Shown here one piece after another: positions 36,371 to 45,130 of a stretch of 64,000 nt of DNA. The stretch covers positions 186,001-250,000 of the forward strand of contig NZ_UFQO01000001.1 of assembly GCF_900497595.1 (NCBI RefSeq). Direction: 5' to 3'. The stretch is from Treponema pectinovorum (GTDB taxonomy: Bacteria > Spirochaetota > Spirochaetia > Treponematales > Treponemataceae). Position numbers and translations under genes: made by a program. A model generated the notes under the pieces. The model saw nothing but the letters and a program-made list of their open reading frames with translations. It was not told the DNA's origin and did no database searches. How positions within the stretch are numbered: position 1 is the first letter of the stretch; every line of letters begins with the position of its first letter.

Positions 36371-36399
36371 TTGAAAATCTTGGATTTTATCAGTAGATT
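36371..36399 (+). promoter_or_regulatory. Promoter directly ahead of clpC
   Basis: TTGAAA (36371-36376), 17 nt spacer, TAGATT (36394-36399). The -10 box ends 9 nt before ATG 36409, with no Shine-Dalgarno sequence, so clpC may have a leaderless transcript in addition to read-through from mcsAB. Confidence 0.5.
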
Positions 36400-36408
36400 A
36401 AAATGAGT

Positions 36409-38985
36409 ATGAAGAAAATTTCACCTAGAATACAACGAATATTTATTTTGGCACAGGACGAAGGGCACAGAAGTGGCTCAACAGAACTCTTGCCAGAACA
36501 TGTTTTGCTTGCTCTTTTAAAAATGGCAGATGGGCTTGGATACACGATGCTTCAAGATTTAGCGCTCAACGTTTTGACCTTTCAACTTGCAATAGAGCAG
36601 AGCCTTGTTGTTCGAAATGCGATAAATGAGCTTTCAGAATTGCCGCTTTCGAGAAGGCTTAGAACTGTTATGGATATTGCAGCCCTAGAATCAAGCACTT
36701 TAAGAAACGATTATATTGGAACGGAACATTTTTTAATTGCAAGTTCAAGAGAAGAAGGAAGTGCATCGTACAAATTTTTTGCTCGTCAGGAAATTACAAC
36801 TGATATCCTAAGAAATGTAGCAAAAAATGTTCAAGAGCATTTTAATTCCAGTGCAAATATGAACTTTAATCAATTAAATCAGATTGAAAACACTGCACAA
36901 AAAATTTCTGATGGCACGGAAATTTTCCAAAATCAAGCCTTCTCTCCAGAATTTAAAGATTTAAAAAAGAAACAAAACACGCAACAATCTTCATTCTTAT
37001 CACAATTCAGCAGAGATTTAACTGCTCTTTCAAAAGAGAATGCTTTAGACCCTGTCGTTGGTCGTTCAAAAGAAATCGATAGAGTCATTCAGATTTTAAG
37101 CCGAAGGACGAAGAATAATCCTGTTTTAATCGGAGAACCTGGAGTTGGAAAAACTGCGATAGTCGAGGGGCTTGCCCAAAAGATTTCAAAGGGAAATGTT
37201 CCATTCAATCTTTTAAAAAAGAGAGTTCTCCTGCTTGATATGGCAGCTTTGGTTGCAGGAACAAAATATAGAGGCGAATTTGAAGAGCGAATGAAAAGGA
37301 TGATGAAAGAAATCCTTGAAGATAAAAATATCATCTTATTCATAGACGAATTACATACGATAATCGGTGCTGGAGGTCCAGAAGGTGCAATGGATGCTTC
37401 CAACATATTGAAGCCTGCTTTAAGCCGTGGAGAAATTCAAATAATCGGTGCTACGACGACAAAAGAGTATCGCAAGTATTTTGAAAAAGATACTGCATTG
37501 GAAAGGCGATTCCAAAGTGTAAAAGTTGAAGAGCCTTCTTTTTATGATACGATAGAAATTTTAAATGGACTAAAACAAAAATATGAAGAATTTCACGGAG
37601 TTTGCTACGATGATGACGTAATTCCTACAATCGTGAAATTTGCGGAGCGCTATATTCCAGAGCGATTTTTACCAGACAAAGCGATAGACATTTTGGATGA
37701 GGCTGGAAGCGCAAAAAAAATAAATGAATCAGCTCAACCGACAGAGCTTGCAGAACTTGAAAAATCTATTGAACAGCTTAGCAGCGAAAAAAAAGAACTT
37801 GTTGCAAATCAGAATTATGAAAAAGCCGCAGAAATCCGCGATAAAGTTCGTGAATTAAAATTAAAATTGGAAGATTTTTCAACTTATTGGAAAAATAATT
37901 CCAGTTCATTAAAAAAGAAAGTAAGTGTAAAAGATGTCTGCGCGATAATTGCAAACATGACTGGAATTCCGCTTGAGCAATTAGATGCAAACGAAGCACA
38001 CAGGCTTCTTTCTATGGAAAATTACTTGCACAAAAGCGTAATAGGTCAAGATGAAGCGATAAAGGTTTTAAGCGGTGCAATTAGGCGAAGCAGGGCAGGT
38101 GTAAGTTCTTCTGACAGACCTTTGGGGTCATTCATATTTTTAGGTCCAACAGGTGTTGGAAAAACTCAACTTGCAAAATCGCTTGCAGAATTTTTATTTG
38201 GAACAAAAGATTCTCTAATAAGAATCGACATGTCCGACTATATGGAAAAGCACAATGCAAGCCGTTTGGTAGGCGCGCCTCCAGGATATGTTGGTTTTGA
38301 CGAAGGCGGAATTCTTACAGAAAAAGTTCGACAGCATCCGTACAGCGTTGTTTTGCTCGACGAAATAGAAAAAGCACATCCGGATGTCTTTAATCTGCTT
38401 TTGCAACTGCTAGAAGAAGGTGAGTTGAGCGACAATTTTGGTCATACAGTAAACTTTAGAAATACCGTCATAATAATGACGAGCAACGCTGGTGCCAGAC
38501 AAGTAAATTCAGAACACAGACTGGGCTTTAGTTCCAGCCAGGATGGACTTTTGCCTTACACAGAAATAAAAGCCAACGCTATGGAAGAATTAAAGCGAAT
38601 AATGCGTCCAGAATTTTTGAACAGAATAGACGACATAGTAGTTTTTGACGCTCTAAACCGCAAACAGATTTCTTCAATTCTCGATATTCAGCTTAAAGAA
38701 CTCGAATCAAGGCTTTCAGAATTGCAACTTTCGCTTGTTGTAAAACCAAAGGCAAGGGAATATCTTTTGGATAACGGCTATGAGCCTTCGATGGGTGCAA
38801 GACCTATGCGCAGGCTTATTCAAAACGAAATAGAAGAGCAACTTTCACTTTTGATACTCGAAGGTAAAGTGCAAGAAAGCAAAAATGTTGTCGTAGATTT
38901 ATCAAAAGGAAAAATCCTTGTAAAAACCCAAAAAAGCGAAATCGAACGAGAAGTTCAAAAAGAAAAAATAAAAGTTGAAGGTTAA
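36409..38985 (+). CDS. clpC: ATP-dependent Clp protease ATP-binding subunit ClpC
   Basis: AAA+ unfoldase that feeds ClpP. It has a double Clp-N domain (about residues 5-145), a first AAA module with GEPGVGKTA, a middle domain with a UVR motif ([16 protein letters not shown]), and a second AAA module with GPTGVGKTQ, then D2-small ending [10 protein letters not shown]. The UVR motif marks it as ClpC rather than ClpA or ClpB and is the docking site for McsB-type adaptors. Two candidate starts exist, ATG 36403 and ATG 36409; the latter gives [12 protein letters not shown] and fits the promoter spacing. No clpP is in the window. Confidence 0.93.
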   Translation: MKKISPRIQRIFILAQDEGHRSGSTELLPEHVLLALLKMADGLGYTMLQDLALNVLTFQLAIEQSLVVRNAINELSELPLSRRLRTVMDIAALESSTLRNDYIGTEHFLIASSREEGSASYKFFARQEITTDILRNVAKNVQEHFNSSANMNFNQLNQIENTAQKISDGTEIFQNQAFSPEFKDLKKKQNTQQSSFLSQFSRDLTALSKENALDPVVGRSKEIDRVIQILSRRTKNNPVLIGEPGVGKTAIVEGLAQKISKGNVPFNLLKKRVLLLDMAALVAGTKYRGEFEERMKRMMKEILEDKNIILFIDELHTIIGAGGPEGAMDASNILKPALSRGEIQIIGATTTKEYRKYFEKDTALERRFQSVKVEEPSFYDTIEILNGLKQKYEEFHGVCYDDDVIPTIVKFAERYIPERFLPDKAIDILDEAGSAKKINESAQPTELAELEKSIEQLSSEKKELVANQNYEKAAEIRDKVRELKLKLEDFSTYWKNNSSSLKKKVSVKDVCAIIANMTGIPLEQLDANEAHRLLSMENYLHKSVIGQDEAIKVLSGAIRRSRAGVSSSDRPLGSFIFLGPTGVGKTQLAKSLAEFLFGTKDSLIRIDMSDYMEKHNASRLVGAPPGYVGFDEGGILTEKVRQHPYSVVLLDEIEKAHPDVFNLLLQLLEEGELSDNFGHTVNFRNTVIIMTSNAGARQVNSEHRLGFSSSQDGLLPYTEIKANAMEELKRIMRPEFLNRIDDIVVFDALNRKQISSILDIQLKELESRLSELQLSLVVKPKAREYLLDNGYEPSMGARPMRRLIQNEIEEQLSLLILEGKVQESKNVVVDLSKGKILVKTQKSEIEREVQKEKIKVEG

Positions 38986-38993
38986 ATTTTAGG

Positions 38994-40286
38994 ATGAATT
39001 TTAGCGATTTTGGAAATAAACTTTGCAGCAAATCAGGAATTTTACAGTTGATGGACGACATTGGCCGCCCTCTGCCAAAAGGTGTAAAACCCTACAGGCT
39101 CGGTGGCGGAAACCCTGCGATGATTCCAGAAATCTCTGCAATGTATCGAAACGAAATGAATAAGATAATGCAAAACGGTGATGAATTTGAAAAACTTATA
39201 GGACTTTACGATAGCCCTCAAGGAAGGATGCTATTCATCGAAACAGTTGCAGAATATCTTTCAAAAGCTTATGGCTGGAACATAACTGCGGAAAATGTTG
39301 CAATAACAAACGGAAGTCAAAGCGCTTGTTTTTATCTTTTTAATCTTCTTTCTGGAACTTTTACAGAGGGAACTAATACAATCAAAAAAAAGGTAGTTTT
39401 TCCGCTTGCACCAGAATACATAGGCTATTGCGATCAATCGATAGAAGAAGACACTTTTGTAAGCATTCCTGCAACCTGGCAAGAATACGGTGAAAACAGT
39501 TTTAAATATCACGTCAATTTCGATTTGCTCGAAGATTATATGCAAAAAAATCATAATATCGGAGCTCTTTGCGTAACCCGCCCGACAAACCCAACAGGAA
39601 ACGTTTTAACAGACGATGAAATCGAAAAACTTTCTTCAATTTCAAAACGATATATGATTCCGCTTGTAATCGACAATGCGTATGGCTTACCCTGGCCAAA
39701 TATCATCTTTACAGATTCTGCAACTCCTTATTACGACGAAAACATAATACTTTCGATGAGTTTAAGCAAAATAGGGCTACCTTCATTACGGACAGGAATA
39801 ATAATCGCACCAAAACAAATCGTAACAGCACTTTCAAACCTGAATGCAATCGCTTCCCTTGCAAGCGGTTCTTTTGGGCAGGCACTTGCAGAAGATTTGA
39901 TAAAAAACGGAACTCTTGTCGAAAATGCAAAGAATTTTGTGCGCCCGTATTACGAAAAAAAATCGAAAAAAGCGTTGGAGTCTTTTAAAAGGCATTTTGA
40001 TTCAACACCTTACAGCGTGCACAAGAGCGAAGGTTCAATCTTCCAGTGGCTTTTGATGAAAGACCTAAAAATCCCGACTCTTGAGTTCTATTCCAGATTA
40101 AAAGAAAAAGGAGTCATCGTAGTTCCTGGCGAATATTTTTTCTTTGGAAACGACAAAAAATTCCTTCCGCCAATCGAAAATCATCCGCACTATTCAAAGT
40201 GCCTGCGCATAAATTACGGTGGCGACGAAAAGGAAGTTGACGAAGGCATAAAAATCATTGCAGAAACCTATAAAAACTTTATGTAA
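38994..40286 (+). CDS. avtA: Valine-pyruvate aminotransferase
   Basis: PLP-dependent fold-I aminotransferase that makes valine, or alanine and 2-ketoisovalerate in reverse. The start MNFSDFGNKL, the LGGGNPAMIP motif near residue 36 and GLYDSPQGR near 68 match AvtA. The PLP lysine is in SMSLSKIGLPSLRTG near 256, and RPTNPTGN near 197 is the class motif. The length of 430 aa is typical. It starts 8 nt after the clpC stop, so it is probably co-transcribed; there is no obvious functional link. A GC-rich element follows. Confidence 0.9.
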   Translation: MNFSDFGNKLCSKSGILQLMDDIGRPLPKGVKPYRLGGGNPAMIPEISAMYRNEMNKIMQNGDEFEKLIGLYDSPQGRMLFIETVAEYLSKAYGWNITAENVAITNGSQSACFYLFNLLSGTFTEGTNTIKKKVVFPLAPEYIGYCDQSIEEDTFVSIPATWQEYGENSFKYHVNFDLLEDYMQKNHNIGALCVTRPTNPTGNVLTDDEIEKLSSISKRYMIPLVIDNAYGLPWPNIIFTDSATPYYDENIILSMSLSKIGLPSLRTGIIIAPKQIVTALSNLNAIASLASGSFGQALAEDLIKNGTLVENAKNFVRPYYEKKSKKALESFKRHFDSTPYSVHKSEGSIFQWLLMKDLKIPTLEFYSRLKEKGVIVVPGEYFFFGNDKKFLPPIENHPHYSKCLRINYGGDEKEVDEGIKIIAETYKNFM

Positions 40287-40302
40287 AAATCTCTTTTTTG
40301 AG

Positions 40303-40440
40303 AGGGCGTTTCGGCACAACTAAAAAGTTGTGCCGCCGGCTGTTCCGCCATTGCGCTATCGCTCCAGCCGCTTCCTTCACTCGTTGCACTCGTTCAGTCC
40401 AGTGGCCGCCTACGGCGTGGCTCCATAGCCTAACGCAAAT
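40303..40440 (+). repeat. GC-rich dispersed element, copy B
   Basis: Starts GGGCGTTTC, then a perfect 10-bp hairpin CGGCACAACT-AAAA-AGTTGTGCCG (40312-40335), then CGCTATCGCTCCAGCC (about 40354-40369), a block with CACTCGTTGCACTCGTT, and GCCGCCTACGGCG near the end. The order and core match the reverse complement of 3955-4080, while the hairpin stems differ in sequence. No T-run follows the hairpin, so it is not a standard terminator. Confidence 0.65.
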
Positions 40441-40483
40441 AGATTTTGTAAACTAAGTTTCATAAAAAACTTATAAAAAAAAC

Positions 40484-40510
40484 GGGCTGCTTTTTATTTT
40501 TAGGCAGCCC
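40484..40510. terminator. Bidirectional terminator
   Basis: GGGCTGC (40484-40490) pairs with GCAGCCC (40504-40510). Plus-strand transcripts run into ATTTTTATTTTATTTT, minus-strand transcripts into a T-run (complement of the A-run 40474-40482). It serves avtA on one side and the LolA-like gene on the other. Confidence 0.8.
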
Positions 40511-40519
40511 ATTTTTATT

Positions 40520-40690
40520 TTATTTTCCTGTGTTCAAGAAATTTTGTGTGAATATTCTGTCAGGGATTGGTTTATTTTATTTTCCAGTGTTTAAAAAGTT
40601 TTGTGTGAATATTCTGTCAGGAATTGGTTTATTTTATTTTCCAGTGTTTAAAAAGTTTTGTGTGAATACTCTATCTGGAATTGGTTTGTC
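40520..40690 (-). repeat. Three tandem 57-bp repeats of the LolA-like gene end
   Basis: Copies at 40520-40576, 40577-40633 and 40634-40690. Copy 3 is the real gene end. Each unit is exactly 19 codons and, on the minus strand, encodes KPIPDR(I/V)FTQNFLNTGK followed by its own TAA. Copies 1 and 2 are therefore silent, in-frame duplicates after the first stop. Confidence 0.92.
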
Positions 40691-41413
40691 TACTACAATT
40701 TTTTTGATTTCGAGTTTTGTTTCGTGTCCTGTCTGTACGTTTTTCATGCTGTTTAAAGTTGGAATATCGTAAGATTGTCCAGATTCTCCTGTTATCTTTT
40801 CCAGTTTTTCGACAGTCAAAACTTTTAATAATTCTCCTTTTTTGTCATAAAGTTCCGCATAAACAGGAACCCAAGTTTCCTTATCAATCCATTGGATTCT
40901 CCAGCCATATTGACTGTCGGAAGGATTTATCGCTTTAGATTTTACAACGTAGCAGTTAAAACCGTTTTTTGTCTCTTCTTTTAAAAGTTCATGGGTGTCT
41001 ACATCAATATCCCTTGTTGAAAGGTCATCGTATGAAGCGTCTGTTCCCATAAATGATTTTGAACCTTCTGCTGTAGAAACTCTTCTTGTTGAACGCAAAT
41101 CTGGCAGATAGATAAATTTGTCGTCTGGAGAGTTGCCTTTATTTTCTTGCAACAAAAATCTGGTGTCTTTTACAGAAGCTGGGCTTAAAAATACCATAAC
41201 CACCGCTTTGATTCCGTCTTTTGAACGCCCATATTGGCGAACCAGTCTGGTTTCTTTAGCACCATTTTTTTCAATCAAATCCATCTGAACTGCACTTTGT
41301 GTAAATGCAGGGTCTTTTACGTCCAATGCTTTTTGTACAACTTCTTTTCCGTCCATTGCAAAGAGAGAAATTGTAAAACTCAATGCTAAAAACTTTGAAA
41401 TAATTTTTTTCAT
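40634..41413 (-). CDS. LolA-like outer-membrane lipoprotein-sorting protein
   Basis: A 259-aa periplasmic protein of the LolA/LolB-like fold family that accompanies MMPL-type RND exporters. A signal peptide (FLALSFTISLFA) precedes beta strands with the typical MVFLSPASVKDTRFLLQ, FIYLPDLRSTRRVS and SYDDLSTRDIDVD motifs, and WRIQWIDKETWVPVYAEL near 195. The frame extends to 41467, but GGAGG lies just before ATG 41413 on the minus strand. It follows the RND gene and probably ferries a lipid or lipoprotein between the exporter and the outer membrane. The 3' end is triplicated. Confidence 0.85.
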   Translation of the reverse strand: MKKIISKFLALSFTISLFAMDGKEVVQKALDVKDPAFTQSAVQMDLIEKNGAKETRLVRQYGRSKDGIKAVVMVFLSPASVKDTRFLLQENKGNSPDDKFIYLPDLRSTRRVSTAEGSKSFMGTDASYDDLSTRDIDVDTHELLKEETKNGFNCYVVKSKAINPSDSQYGWRIQWIDKETWVPVYAELYDKKGELLKVLTVEKLEKITGESGQSYDIPTLNSMKNVQTGHETKLEIKKIVVDKPIPDRVFTQNFLNTGK

Positions 41414-41436
41414 ATTTTCCTCCAAATTATTTGTTT

Positions 41437-44400
41437 TTAATTTTCTGTAGAATCGGTTGTTGCCCATGCTTTTGGCTTTCCTTTGTGCAAAAATTGTGGG
41501 TCAAACAGGTTAAAAAGCCCCGGAATTACTGTCATAGCAAGAGTTGAGCTTGTAAACATAACTATTGCAACGAGTATTCCAATGTAGCGTAATACGACGA
41601 ATTTGCTAAAGCACAAAACCAAAAATCCAAGTCCAACCGCAAGCGCATTTGTTATTATTCCGGCGCCACTGGAACGGAAAGTTTCTTTTGTGCAGTATTC
41701 GAGATTGTCGCTTTTTTGACGCAGCGATTTATATTCAGTCATAAAGTGAATCGTATAATCTATTCCAACACCAATCGCAACAGAGGCAATTATGCTCGTT
41801 ATCAAATCGAGTTTAATTCCTGTAAAGCCCATGACCATATAGTTTAAGATGATTGTAAATGCCAGAGGAATTACACCTATAAAACCTGCAATAGCAGATT
41901 TAAAGCTTATAGAAATTATTATGAAAACCAACAAGAGCGACATTAAAAGGGAAGTTGTCTGGCTGGAAACTACAAGGTTTGTCATAACGTATTCCATTTC
42001 GCCTTCGCCAGTTGCTTCCATAAAGTATCCTTCTGGTAGATGAGATTTTGCATATTTTTCAAAACCTTTTAACATCTTCCCAACTTCCTGCGTAGAATTG
42101 GTTTTTATTTGAACCTGCATTCTTATTTCTGTTGGGGTATAGTTTGTCTGGTCATCTGTAAAACGCTTCATTGAGTCGCCAAGCATCATAGTATAGTTGG
42201 AAATTATGCCAGACAGTTCTTCGCGCTTTGCTTTCATGTATTTTTCTGGTTCATAAGGAATTTCATAGAAAGCACTGCCGTTATAATTCATCTCTCTTTG
42301 CAAAGTTTTTACAAAATCTTCAACAGTTGCTCTTTTTCCACCTGCAAGCGAATATGCTTTTGCAAGCAAATCCTGAATATCTTTTCCTGTCAAATTCTGC
42401 TCCAGCTTTTCTTGATACGCTTTGTTTGGATCTGTAAAATCCACTTGTTGCTGTGTTTCTACTGTAGAAACTCCTTGCCCAAAATCTCCAAGGTCATCTG
42501 CAAAGTCAAAGTCTCCCAGATCATCTTCAAATGCTTCGCCTGTGGATGAAGTTTCTTCGCTTGCAAGCTGTGCACCAGGAGCATTCCAAGTCTGGTTTAT
42601 TCTTTTTATGGAATCCGTGTAAGACACTGCTTTTCCAACAAGCGGATATTTATCTGTAATCCATTTTTCCATATTGTCGACCGCTTTTAGAGCTTGTGGA
42701 TTTGTCATATCTGGCAGGGTGCGACTTTCTGCAAGCAGTGAATCAGCTTTTTGTGTTAAATCTTCAATTTTGTTTTTTGTTGCTTCATCAATTTCTTTAC
42801 CTTCAAAAGATTTCCTGAGCGAATCTGCCTCATCGTAAAGTTTTTGTGCTTCTTCTTTTTTTATTGAAGCTGGGGATTTTATCAAAAGATAGACTGCATT
42901 TGTTCCAGCAAAATTTTCGTTTACATAGTTTATATCCTGTCTTAGACGGCTGCTTTTTGGAAAGTAGTTTACCATCGAAGTGTCAATTACCAATTCTGAA
43001 AGACCTAAAGCAGAAAAAATGACAATTATTACCGAAAAAATTATCATCCTTGGTTTTGTGCCACAGAAAAAATGATAGATGCTGTATAAAGTTCCGCCTA
43101 AGCCTTGGTCATCTACAGCTCTTTTTAGAGTAGTGATTGTCGCATCAAATTTTTGGTCGTCGCTCATATCAGAAGCGATTATCATTGCGGTTTCTTTTTT
43201 GATTTTTGAAGTTTCAACTTTTTCAAGGCGGCGTTTTACCTTTGCTGTAATTCTTTCCATGCGACGACTTCGCTTTCCGATGTTTTCAATCTTTTTAAAA
43301 GAAAGCATCGCAGGAATGACCGTTACAGAAAGCAATAATGAAAAACAAATTCCTAATGCGGTAAAAATTGCAAAACTAAACAGAGGACGAATAGGGCTTG
43401 TAACAAGTGATATAAAACCTACAACGGTTGTAACCGCAGAAAGCAGAACTGCAATCCAAACGTTATCAAGACCTTGTATTATCGTTTGCAAATGGCTTTC
43501 TTTTGTAAATTCTTTTTTTTCTTTTTTGTTTATTTCTGTCTGTTTGTCTACCGCGATATAATAGTGCGTTAAAACGTGTATACCGTATGCTGAACCACAA
43601 CCTATCAGTGCTACAGGAATTACAGAAGAAACGAGAGAAAATTCAATTCCAGTTAAAGCCATAATTCCAACAGACCAAACTGTACTCATCAATACTGTTA
43701 TTAGAGGAAGAATTGTGCCGTCCATCGTGCTGAATGAAAAATAAAGCGATATTAAAACTACAAGAATTACAAGAGGAATTAAAACCGTAAGGTCTGACAA
43801 AAGATAAGATTTTGCGTCTTCAGAAATTACAGGATCACCATAAATCTTTACATCCAAATCAGTACCTTTTACATCTTCCATGACAATTGAGCGAACTTGT
43901 TTTAACGCTTCTTGCTGTGTTGCAAGGTCAACATTTGGATCTACGTTTAATGCAAGTTGAGTTCCTTTTCCGTCCTTGCTTATAACTACGAGGTTGTACA
44001 TATCTTCCCAAGCGGTAAGCCTTTCTTGAATTAAAGCAAGATCATCATCTGTAATTGGCTCGGAAATATCTTTTTCTAAAACAGGGGCAACATTGATTGT
44101 GCCGTTGTTGCCTTCTATGTAGTCAATATTTACAAGCGATTGAATATTTGAAGTGTTGGGAACATTTTCAAGATCACTTGTAATCTTTCTTATAGTTTCA
44201 ACGTATTCTTTTGTAAGTATAGTTTCTCCCTGTGTTTCAAAGGAAACTCCTATGTTTATCATGCTTCCAAATTTGTCTTCAGTTTTGTTAAGGCGTCTGT
44301 ATGCTTCGTGATTTTGCGGAAAAAACTGGCGGATAGAACTTTCTATCCTTATCGTAGAAAGTGGAATTGCAAGCAAAATTGTAAGGATTATGCTTGTTGT

Positions 44401-44439
44401 CATAATGATTTTTGGGTGATGTAGTAGCTTTTTTAACAT
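41437..44439 (-). CDS. RND/MMPL-family exporter
   Basis: A 1000-aa inner-membrane protein with the HAE3/MMPL layout: N-terminal helix (IIMTTSIILTILLAIPL), a large periplasmic loop (about 30-225), five or so helices, a cytoplasmic Lys/Glu-rich stretch (about 390-450), a second periplasmic loop and a second helix bundle with a sterol-sensing-type signature (SIIASVAIGVGIDYTIHF). An acidic insert near 650-670 (DDLGDFDFADDLGDF) is an internal repeat in the second loop. GGAGG precedes the ATG. It forms an operon with the LolA-like gene and is divergent from an ArsR-family regulator. The substrate is unknown; lipids are likely from the family. Confidence 0.87.
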   Translation of the reverse strand: MLKKLLHHPKIIMTTSIILTILLAIPLSTIRIESSIRQFFPQNHEAYRRLNKTEDKFGSMINIGVSFETQGETILTKEYVETIRKITSDLENVPNTSNIQSLVNIDYIEGNNGTINVAPVLEKDISEPITDDDLALIQERLTAWEDMYNLVVISKDGKGTQLALNVDPNVDLATQQEALKQVRSIVMEDVKGTDLDVKIYGDPVISEDAKSYLLSDLTVLIPLVILVVLISLYFSFSTMDGTILPLITVLMSTVWSVGIMALTGIEFSLVSSVIPVALIGCGSAYGIHVLTHYYIAVDKQTEINKKEKKEFTKESHLQTIIQGLDNVWIAVLLSAVTTVVGFISLVTSPIRPLFSFAIFTALGICFSLLLSVTVIPAMLSFKKIENIGKRSRRMERITAKVKRRLEKVETSKIKKETAMIIASDMSDDQKFDATITTLKRAVDDQGLGGTLYSIYHFFCGTKPRMIIFSVIIVIFSALGLSELVIDTSMVNYFPKSSRLRQDINYVNENFAGTNAVYLLIKSPASIKKEEAQKLYDEADSLRKSFEGKEIDEATKNKIEDLTQKADSLLAESRTLPDMTNPQALKAVDNMEKWITDKYPLVGKAVSYTDSIKRINQTWNAPGAQLASEETSSTGEAFEDDLGDFDFADDLGDFGQGVSTVETQQQVDFTDPNKAYQEKLEQNLTGKDIQDLLAKAYSLAGGKRATVEDFVKTLQREMNYNGSAFYEIPYEPEKYMKAKREELSGIISNYTMMLGDSMKRFTDDQTNYTPTEIRMQVQIKTNSTQEVGKMLKGFEKYAKSHLPEGYFMEATGEGEMEYVMTNLVVSSQTTSLLMSLLLVFIIISISFKSAIAGFIGVIPLAFTIILNYMVMGFTGIKLDLITSIIASVAIGVGIDYTIHFMTEYKSLRQKSDNLEYCTKETFRSSGAGIITNALAVGLGFLVLCFSKFVVLRYIGILVAIVMFTSSTLAMTVIPGLFNLFDPQFLHKGKPKAWATTDSTEN

Positions 44440-44656
44440 TTATAAAACCTCCGAAAAAAAATACTTGCTAAAAATGATAAAAGCGCATAATAATTATATT
44501 CGTCTAAAAGATTAAACTAATAAACCAAATATAATTTCTTTTTGCTTTAAAGGTCAATAAAAAATTGCATAACAATGCATTCATTTTTGATATTTTTATG
44601 AGGAAACTCGACTTTTAAATCAATATTTTTTATATTTGTAAAAATAAGAGGACATT
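44440..44656. promoter_or_regulatory. Divergent control region of RND operon and arsR-like gene
   Basis: A 217-nt AT-rich intergenic region between divergent genes. TGCAT-AACA-ATGCA (44566-44579) is a perfect inverted repeat and the best operator candidate for the ArsR-type protein encoded next to it. Binding is not shown by the sequence. Confidence 0.45.
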
Positions 44657-45028
44657 ATGATACACAAAGAAAAGATGCAGTCGGCTATAAAAAATTTTGA
44701 AGAATGTAGTCCGCTTTTTACCGCCTTGGGCGATAAGGTAAGACAAAAATTGATTTTGGATCTTGCCGATGCAGGATTTAAAGGAATAAATGTTCAAAAT
44801 TTAGCCGCAAAGAGCCTTTTAAGCAGGCCAGCAATAAGTCATCACCTTAAGTTACTAAAAGATGCAGGGATTGTGGACTTAACAAAAAAAGGAACAGAAA
44901 GTTTTTATAGGCTTTGCATTGTCGATAAATTGCCAATTTTTAAAAGGCTCATAGAAGATATTGAAAGCATAATAGCCGACATGGACGATGATGAAAGAAA
45001 ATTTTTTTATAGAAAAACAAGCGAATAG
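44657..45028 (+). CDS. ArsR-family transcriptional regulator
   Basis: A 123-aa winged-helix DNA-binding protein. The helix-turn-helix is NVQNLAAKSLLSRPAISHHLKLLKDAGIV at about 50-79, followed by the wing DLTKKGTESFYRL. The usual metal-site CxC motif of ArsR/SmtB sensors is absent; only isolated cysteines (Cys15, Cys95) occur, so it probably senses something other than metal. GAGG precedes ATG 44657. Its divergent placement suggests it controls the RND/LolA-like operon and itself. Confidence 0.85.
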   Translation: MIHKEKMQSAIKNFEECSPLFTALGDKVRQKLILDLADAGFKGINVQNLAAKSLLSRPAISHHLKLLKDAGIVDLTKKGTESFYRLCIVDKLPIFKRLIEDIESIIADMDDDERKFFYRKTSE

Positions 45029-45063
45029 ATTTTATAAATGCATTCTTTCAATATAAAAAACTA

Positions 45064-45130
45064 AAAAATCGCACTTTTGTAGTGAGGGGAATCGAAGAGA
45101 ACTCTTTATTTTAGATTCTGTGCGATTTTT
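45064..45130. terminator. Long inverted repeat between arsR-like gene and cca
   Basis: AAAAATCGCAC (45064-45074) is a perfect 11-bp complement of GTGCGATTTTT (45120-45130), 45 nt apart. The second arm lies inside the last codons of cca. The T-run at either end would allow termination in both directions, but the loop is long. Confidence 0.4.

Larger units (their letters stand above)
40287..40633. other. Gene-free region: GC-rich element, terminator, tandem repeats
   Basis: This 347-nt gap holds the dispersed GC-rich element (40303-40440), an AT-rich spacer, a hairpin terminator (40484-40510) and two extra copies of the 3' end of the LolA-like gene (40520-40633). No independent gene is visible. 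Confidence 0.8.

Noticed and set aside
40520-40690. Possible CRISPR array, because of regular repeats not far from other repeats
   Set aside because: The units are contiguous without spacers and are copies of a protein-coding 3' end.
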